NCBI RefSeq assembly: GCF_000205165.1
Contig: NZ_GL883827.1
Span: 124,077-188,076, forward strand
Length of the DNA stretch: 64,000 nucleotides
Reading direction: 5' to 3'
Origin: Paraprevotella xylaniphila YIT 11841
GTDB lineage: Bacteria > Bacteroidota > Bacteroidia > Bacteroidales > Bacteroidaceae
Position numbers and translations under genes: made by a program. Of this stretch, positions 56,115 to 64,000 are shown piece after piece. The notes below the pieces were generated by a model that did no database searches, was not told the origin of the DNA, and worked only from the letters and a program-made list of their open reading frames with translations. The first letter of the stretch is position 1, and each line of letters starts with the position of its first letter.

Positions 56115-57490
56115 TTTATCCATCCGGGATATTCAAAATCACAATCCCCCCAACCTTCGTTAATACGTATGTAAGTGGATTTCTGTTTATCTTTTATCCA
56201 TTGATTGATTTTCTGTTCCTGCAACTTGGCCATGACCACGTCCTTCAGCACTTGAAAATCCTCCGACATAGAAGCCCGGTGTGCTTTAATATGCGTTTTC
56301 AATTTTACCACGGCACACACTTCCTTGCCCTTAGAGTTAACCATCAAGAAAGGATTGGAAATCTCTCCGGTCTTCATCGTGGAAACCACTTTGGCCACTT
56401 CGGCCGGCAATTCCTGTAACTGGAAACGGGAAGTACGGATTTGGTCACCCACCGACTGGTCGAACTTCACATTCGTCATCAATCCCCGGTTGTTACGGCT
56501 GTCCTTATCATCAGACAAGAAAGTAGCAGCCTCCTCAAAGGAATATTTCTCCTTACGGACATCCTCGGCTATTGAATCCATACGCACCATCGTCGTATCA
56601 ATATCTGCTTGGGCCAACTTGGGCTTACGTAGTATATGACGTACTTTTACCTTATCTCCACGCTTGTCTACCAACTGAATGATATGGAACCCGTACTCGG
56701 ATTCCACGACTTTCGATATCTTCTTAGGATCGGTCAAACTGAAAGCGACATTGGCAAAAGCCGGATCCAGTTCTCCACGCCCCACATAATCCATTTCTCC
56801 TCCATAGCGGGCTGAACCCGGATCCTCCGAATACAGGATGGCTAAAGTGGAAAATGAGGACTCTCCATTATTGACGCGGTCTGTATAATCACGCAATTCC
56901 GCCTTTACCCGTTCGATTTCCTCCTGAGGAATACGTGGCTGTTGCGTTATAATCTGCACTTCCACCTGATCGGAAATCCACGGCAAACTATCTTCCGGCA
57001 TATCCTTAAAATAACGCCGCACTTCGGCTGGTGTCACCTTGATGTCCGAAGTCAAGTTCTCCCGTACTTTTTGTACCGTGTATTGTTCTTTAAGAGATTC
57101 GAACATCATCTCACGAATCTGCGTCATCGTCTTATGATAATATTCTTCCAACTTCTCTTTAGAACCGGCACGCATGATCAATTCATTCAAACGTGCCTCC
57201 ATGCTGGCGGAAATCTGGGAATTATCGACTTCCACACTGTCTAACTGTGCCTGATGCAAAAATAACTTCTGTATGGCCAACTGTTCGGGAATGACACAAT
57301 AAGGATTACCGGAGATGTTCGCCCCGAAATCCATACGGGCTGCTTCCACATCAGAACGCAAGATTGCCTCGTCGCCCACCACCCAAATAACTTCATCCAC
57401 CACGTTATTCGGGCTTTGTGCAAACAAATGCATTTGTATCCCTCCAAAAAGGAATACAAATGCATATAATAACTTCTTAAAAAGATTCAT
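56111..57490 (-). CDS. SurA-like periplasmic peptidyl-prolyl isomerase
   Basis: Chaperone for outer-membrane proteins. The 459 residues begin with a signal peptide (ending LFAQS), followed by the SurA N-terminal chaperone module (DEVIWVVGDEAILRSDVE, about 32-50). Two parvulin-type domains follow: the first (about 175-270) has SEDPGSARYGGEMDYVGRGE, the second (about 280-400) is less conserved. It is 50 bases after the other isomerase gene and overlaps the OstA-like gene. The name SurA is by likeness; function in folding of the barrels (including T9SS parts) is inferred. Confidence 0.9.
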   Translation of the reverse strand: MNLFKKLLYAFVFLFGGIQMHLFAQSPNNVVDEVIWVVGDEAILRSDVEAARMDFGANISGNPYCVIPEQLAIQKLFLHQAQLDSVEVDNSQISASMEARLNELIMRAGSKEKLEEYYHKTMTQIREMMFESLKEQYTVQKVRENLTSDIKVTPAEVRRYFKDMPEDSLPWISDQVEVQIITQQPRIPQEEIERVKAELRDYTDRVNNGESSFSTLAILYSEDPGSARYGGEMDYVGRGELDPAFANVAFSLTDPKKISKVVESEYGFHIIQLVDKRGDKVKVRHILRKPKLAQADIDTTMVRMDSIAEDVRKEKYSFEEAATFLSDDKDSRNNRGLMTNVKFDQSVGDQIRTSRFQLQELPAEVAKVVSTMKTGEISNPFLMVNSKGKEVCAVVKLKTHIKAHRASMSEDFQVLKDVVMAKLQEQKINQWIKDKQKSTYIRINEGWGDCDFEYPGWIK

Positions 57491-57540
57491 ATACTACTTG
57501 TTCTAAACTGCCTACGAAGATAATGTTATTCAAGGCTGCT

Positions 57541-60491
<2,951 letters not shown>

Positions 60492-60531
60492 TTATATGAA
60501 ATAGCGACTTTTTTTATTTTTTTTGTGATAA

Positions 60532-60570
60532 AAGGCAGCCATACCATTTCAAAAACAGCATGGCAGCCTT
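60532..60570 (-). terminator. Terminator of the lysO genes
   Basis: A perfect 11-bp stem, AAGGCAGCCAT (60532-60542) with ATGGCAGCCTT (60560-60570), has a 17-base loop. On the minus strand it is followed by a short T run. It is 21 bases beyond the lysO stop. Confidence 0.65.
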
Positions 60571-60591
60571 AGCACTTGTTTACTTCATGTT

Positions 60592-61215
60592 TCACAGACT
60601 ACAAAAGAAGGATACGAATACAGGTACGCTTAAATCAATTAAAACGCCATGCAGAATAGCAATAGGCATCATATCCTTGCCGGAATAGCGCAGGATAGAA
60701 GGCAACAGCACATCCATCGAATTAACCCCTGCTGCCGAAATCGGAGCAAACTGCCCGAAACATTTACGGATGAGAGGAGTTCCCAACAATGCCATCATTT
60801 CACGAAAGATATTGGTCAACAATGCAATTGTCCCTAATTCAGTCGCCAACTGAAGGCCTAACGACGGTTCTTTAAACTGGGTAATCAAAATGGAAGACAA
60901 AGAATAGTAAGCAAAACCACTCCCTACCGCCATACAGTCAAACACACTCCATTGGCTTAATAACAAACTGGCTAAAGCCGAAAAGAGTAACGTTCCGATG
61001 ATCGTACCCAAAGGAACAATCAACATTTTCGGAGTAAAATGAACCAACATACCCTTCAAGTCCTCATTGCTGCCTATATTGATGCCCACCTGAAACATCA
61101 AAGCATATAATATGTACATCGAAAGATTGTGCGTATCGAATTGCATGTGGGCACCAAAACCTATCAGACAACCTAACAAAAAGAACAAGCAAACAATCAT
61201 ACTTCCTTTCATCAT
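60592..61215 (-). CDS. lysO: Lysine exporter LysO, C-terminal part of a split exporter
   Basis: Inner-membrane exporter of L-lysine or related toxic analogues in the LysO/YbjE family (DUF340). The 207 residues contain about five to six spans and the conserved MFQVGINIGSNEDLKG segment near residue 40. The preceding 91-residue gene supplies the N-terminal spans; together they equal the roughly 299 residues of E. coli LysO. The start overlaps the upstream stop as ATGA (61212-61215), so the halves are probably coupled. Two-gene forms are usual in Bacteroidota. Confidence 0.85.
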   Translation of the reverse strand: MMKGSMIVCLFFLLGCLIGFGAHMQFDTHNLSMYILYALMFQVGINIGSNEDLKGMLVHFTPKMLIVPLGTIIGTLLFSALASLLLSQWSVFDCMAVGSGFAYYSLSSILITQFKEPSLGLQLATELGTIALLTNIFREMMALLGTPLIRKCFGQFAPISAAGVNSMDVLLPSILRYSGKDMMPIAILHGVLIDLSVPVFVSFFCSL

Positions 61216-61487
61216 TCTCCTCCTTTCCTAAAAAAAAGATAATATACCAACCAAGCTGCTATGATACTTCCCAACACACTGAAACAAGCCAACAAAGCCG
61301 CCTGTCCGCTGAACCGTCCCAAATTACTGACGATTAAGCTGTTCGACCCAACCGACATCCCCAAAATAAAAAGCATAGCAAAAACAGTCAACGGAATGGT
61401 CTTCTCCGTTTTTCGCATGAGTTTCAAGTCACGCAACAAATAACCAGTCCCCAATCCGACAAACATAATAGATATAATCTTAAACAT
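61212..61487 (-). CDS. LysO, N-terminal part of a split exporter
   Basis: The 91-residue membrane protein has about three spans and the block RDLKLMRKTEKTIPLTVFAM followed by LGMSVGSN, matching the first third of LysO. It must work with the 207-residue partner that follows at a 4-base overlap. It is preceded by a long structured leader (61488 to about 61782) and a consensus promoter, so control at the RNA level is plausible. Confidence 0.82.
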   Translation of the reverse strand: MFKIISIMFVGLGTGYLLRDLKLMRKTEKTIPLTVFAMLFILGMSVGSNSLIVSNLGRFSGQAALLACFSVLGSIIAAWLVYYLFFRKGGE

Positions 61488-61788
61488 ACACGAAACACAT
61501 TAAAAGGGTAAGACATTCCGACCCGCCCTTCTCTCAAAGAACCAGCCGTACTTTCTAAAAATCTCACGAAAAAATGTTCGGAAAAAGAATAGCATCCTGC
61601 GTGTCCTTCATACGAACAGTACCACAGAGGAATTTATTCCGAACTTACCCCTTTCAAATAAAACCACTGAACCAGTGCACATGCACGAGGAAACGCTCGC
61701 AAAAAGGAGAAATCCTCTTTACGTCCCACAACATGTGATATATTAGGGCTTGTTGGTTCATGAATACATTTATTATAATACTGCACGG
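61488..61788 (-). ncRNA. Structured leader of lysO, candidate regulatory RNA
   Basis: About 295 bases lie between the promoter and lysO. Going 5' to 3' on the minus strand there are small hairpins at 61705-61716 and 61683-61700. A CACTG-loop-CAGTG stem follows at 61665-61677. A long stem has arms 61637-61644 (GTTCGGAA) and 61576-61583 (TTCCGAAC), and inside it CCTCTGTG faces CACGCAGG with one mismatch. Six T follow at once (61569-61574), the shape of an intrinsic terminator 81 bases before the start codon. I cannot match it to a known riboswitch by eye. The remaining bases hold no gene. Confidence 0.45.
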
Positions 61789-61820
61789 CAAAGATACGCA
61801 ACTTCTACCGAACTACCAAA
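61789..61820 (-). promoter_or_regulatory. Promoter of the lysO transcript
   Basis: On the minus strand, TTTG (61817-61820), a 20-base spacer and TATCTTTG (61789-61796), a perfect consensus match. It implies a start near 61782, far upstream of the first lysO codon. Confidence 0.7.
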
Positions 61821-61844
61821 TCATTCTGCAAAAACAATATGCCA

Positions 61845-61879
61845 CAAAAAAGGGCGCAAACAGCTTTTGTTTACGCCCT
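61845..61879 (-). terminator. Terminator of recQ
   Basis: A 12-position stem with one mismatch (61851-61862 with 61868-61879) has a 5-base loop and is followed on the minus strand by a T run. It is 39 bases beyond the recQ stop and partly shares the region of the lysO promoter. Confidence 0.8.
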
Positions 61880-61917
61880 TACTTCTTTATCTTTTTCAAA
61901 AATCGTTTCGCCTGTTA

Positions 61918-64000
61918 TCAATTTGCCATCTCAGAAATAAATTTGATTCGCACCAAACGGACTTCTTCTTCTGTATAATCATCCCCCAACTCGTCCATGG
62001 CAACAGATAAGCTGTCCGTCTCCGACTCTTTGAAATAATCATAAATATCCAACAAATGGTCTTCGTCCATTGCCTCATCCAAGAAATAGTCGATGTTCAG
62101 TTTCGTCCCGGAATAAACAATCGCCTCTATCTCATCCAACAGTTCATTGAAATCAATCCCCTTAGCCGACGCAATATCGTCCAACGCCACCTTACGGTCG
62201 ATACTCTGAATGATACTCACTTTCAACTTCGACTTATTGGCTACCGTACGTACCCTCAAGTCTTCCGGGCGCTCAATCTCATACTCTTCGCAATGTTGGC
62301 GTATCAAATCGCAAAACTCTTTTCCGTAACGTTTTGCCTTCCCGGCACCGACACCCGGAATGTTTTGCAACTCCTCTATGCTGACCGGATACATCGTAGC
62401 CATCGCCTCCAACGAAGGATCCTGGAAAATGACATAGGGCGGCACATCCAACTTCTTGGACATTTTCTTACGCAAGTCCAACAACGCATTGAACAACGCC
62501 GGGTCTGTCACGCCTGTACCTCCTCCGGAACGGCTTACAACCTCCTCGGCATCATCTTCAAACTCATTGTCTTCCGAAACCATGAAAGATTCCGGCTTCT
62601 TCATGAACTTACGACCTTTTGCCGTCAACTTCAGGATGCCGTAATTCTCAATCTCCTTCTCCAGATAACCGGCTATCAATGCTTGCCGGATTACGGCATT
62701 CCAAAACTTTTCCTCATGTTCGTCACCGCATCCGAAACACTCCAGATCGGCATGCTTATGAGCGATAACCTCGTCTGTCTCCTTACCAACTAATACATCT
62801 ATAATATAATCTGCCTTAAAATTCTCTTTCACTGCTTGTACAACCTCAAGCAGTTCCTTTAATTGACTCTTTGCTTCCACTTTCTTTTTCGGGTGTAAAC
62901 AGTTATCACAATTACCACAATTCTCCTCATGATATTCCTCACCGAAGTAATGCAACAAGAACTTACGACGACACACGGAAGATTCCGCATAAGCAGCTGT
63001 CTCCGAAAGGAGCTGACGCCCGATATCCTGTTCGGCCACAGGCTTGCCTTCCATGAACTTCTCCAACTTCTGAAGGTCCTTGTAGGCATAATAAGTTACG
63101 CATAAACCTTCTCCTCCGTCACGTCCGGCCCTACCGGTCTCCTGATAATACCCTTCAAGGCTCTTGGGTATATCATAATGAATCACAAAGCGTACATCCG
63201 GCTTGTCTATCCCCATGCCAAAGGCAATGGTAGCCACAATGACATCAATACGCTCCATGATAAAATCATCCTGCGTCTGCGACCGGGTAGCCGAATCCAT
63301 TCCGGCATGATAAGCCCTCGCGTTAATGTCGTTCGCCCGGAGTATTTCGGCTAATTCTTCTACCCTCTTACGGCTTAAAGCGTAAATAATACCGCTCTTC
63401 CCCGGACGCTGTTTGATGAATCTGATAATATCCTTATCTACATTCTTTGTCTTGTTCCTTACTTCGTAATACAGGTTCGGACGATTAAAAGAGCTCTTAA
63501 ACTCCTTGGCATCCGTCATCCCCAAGTTCTTTTTGATGTCGCCGCGCACTTTATCGGTTGCCGTAGCCGTCAAAGCGATTACTGGTGCCGTACCGATATC
63601 GTTGATTATCGGGCGAATCCGCCTGTACTCCGGCCGGAAGTCGTGCCCCCATTCCGATATACAATGCGCCTCGTCTATCGCATAAAACGAAATTTTCACA
63701 TTCCGGAGAAAATCCACATTCTCGTCTTTCGTCAACGATTCCGGGGCAACATAAAGCAACTTGGTCTTCCCGCGCAGAATATCACTCTTCACCATATCTA
63801 TCGCCCCTTTGTTCAGAGACGAATTCAGATAATGGGCAACGCCGTCATCTCCGCACACCGCCCGGATTGCATCCACCTGATTTTTCATCAAAGCAATCAA
63901 AGGCGATATGACAATCGCCGTACCTTCCATCAAAAGAGACGGTAACTGGTAACACAACGATTTCCCTCCGCCGGTAGGCATCAGCACAAAAGTATCCTTG
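61918..64000 (-). CDS. recQ: ATP-dependent DNA helicase RecQ (5' end outside window)
   Basis: 3'-5' helicase of recombination and fork repair. The frame runs off the right edge, so roughly the first 30-45 residues are missing; the visible part begins just before Walker A (PTGGGKSLCYQLP). Next come the DEAH box (YAIDEAHCISEWGHDFRPEY) and the helicase motif VATIAFGMGIDKPDVRFVIH. The zinc-binding cysteines are CRRKF...ENCGNCDNC. A winged helix follows, then an HRDC domain (about 515-590; NIPGVGAGKAKRYG), and about 100 acidic residues extend the C-terminus. This is the long form seen in Bacteroidales. A terminator lies downstream. Confidence 0.96.
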   Translation of the reverse strand, partial: KDTFVLMPTGGGKSLCYQLPSLLMEGTAIVISPLIALMKNQVDAIRAVCGDDGVAHYLNSSLNKGAIDMVKSDILRGKTKLLYVAPESLTKDENVDFLRNVKISFYAIDEAHCISEWGHDFRPEYRRIRPIINDIGTAPVIALTATATDKVRGDIKKNLGMTDAKEFKSSFNRPNLYYEVRNKTKNVDKDIIRFIKQRPGKSGIIYALSRKRVEELAEILRANDINARAYHAGMDSATRSQTQDDFIMERIDVIVATIAFGMGIDKPDVRFVIHYDIPKSLEGYYQETGRAGRDGGEGLCVTYYAYKDLQKLEKFMEGKPVAEQDIGRQLLSETAAYAESSVCRRKFLLHYFGEEYHEENCGNCDNCLHPKKKVEAKSQLKELLEVVQAVKENFKADYIIDVLVGKETDEVIAHKHADLECFGCGDEHEEKFWNAVIRQALIAGYLEKEIENYGILKLTAKGRKFMKKPESFMVSEDNEFEDDAEEVVSRSGGGTGVTDPALFNALLDLRKKMSKKLDVPPYVIFQDPSLEAMATMYPVSIEELQNIPGVGAGKAKRYGKEFCDLIRQHCEEYEIERPEDLRVRTVANKSKLKVSIIQSIDRKVALDDIASAKGIDFNELLDEIEAIVYSGTKLNIDYFLDEAMDEDHLLDIYDYFKESETDSLSVAMDELGDDYTEEEVRLVRIKFISEMAN

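Noticed and set aside
60592-61487. The split lysO as a frameshift error or pseudogene
   Set aside because: Both halves keep good starts and ends with an ATGA overlap, and two-gene forms are common in Bacteroidota.
61488-61788. A lysine riboswitch in the lysO leader
   Set aside because: A GAAAGGGG stretch recalls part of the lysine riboswitch core, but the other conserved blocks and helix order are not found by eye. It is reported only as an unclassified structured leader.

Overview
The window is chromosomal DNA of a gut-type Bacteroidales bacterium. Three signs agree. Many intergenic regions carry the Bacteroidota promoter signature (TAnnTTTG at -7, often with TTTG or TTG about 20 bases upstream). 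Gene neighbourhoods typical of the order are present, such as ruvA-sprA, purB-rluB-asnS and guaB-PpiC-SurA-OstA-mutL. Core parts of a type IX secretion system (SprA, PorU, PorV) lie next to a full L-fucose catabolic cluster. A T9SS-bearing intestinal genus such as Paraprevotella or a relative would fit, but the genus cannot be fixed from this sequence alone. I see no phage, insertion sequence, CRISPR array, plasmid gene or rRNA. The window is almost entirely ordinary core chromosome.

Layout. 1-1.9 kb: electron transfer flavoprotein etfB-etfA, with the first codons of a probable acyl-CoA dehydrogenase at the edge. 2.2-3.8 kb: a secreted tandem SGNH esterase. 3.9-12.1 kb: ruvA and the giant T9SS translocon gene sprA. 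12.4-15 kb: CCA-adding enzyme, a lipoprotein, and a DUF4250 gene preceded by a 32-residue membrane peptide. 15.1-20.9 kb: a housekeeping operon on the minus strand, tsaB-DUF4290-murA-rimM-dxr-rseP. 21-23.3 kb: yicC-gmk-small membrane protein-nadD on the plus strand.

23.4-36.3 kb is the accessory-looking part. Two exported GH29 alpha-L-fucosidases lie downstream of the operon fucI-fucA-fucK-mutarotase-fucP. An AraC-family regulator is divergent from fucI and is followed closely by an unrecognised multi-pass membrane protein resembling GT-C glycosyltransferases. Together these would release L-fucose from glycans, import it with protons, and convert it through fuculose and fuculose-1-phosphate to lactaldehyde and DHAP.

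36.3-42.4 kb: a minus-strand unit FAH-family hydrolase, porU (T9SS sortase), porV and ispF. 42.5-45.2 kb: rplM-rpsI-rpsB-tsf with a strong terminator. 45.4-52.2 kb: a GNAT acetyltransferase, purB-rluB-asnS, two tandem tRNA-Val genes and trpS. 52.3-60.5 kb: an envelope biogenesis operon led by guaB. 60.6-64 kb: a lysine exporter split into two genes behind a long structured leader, and recQ running off the right edge.

The points most worth a second look are the roughly 295-nt structured leader before the split lysO, a family of 22-bp degenerate tandem repeats found in two intergenic regions 34 kb apart, active-site substitutions in MurA, FucA and MutL, an RG-rich repeat tail on the pseudouridine synthase, and the AraC/membrane-protein pair beside the fucose operon. 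None of these amounts to a clearly new multi-gene system.
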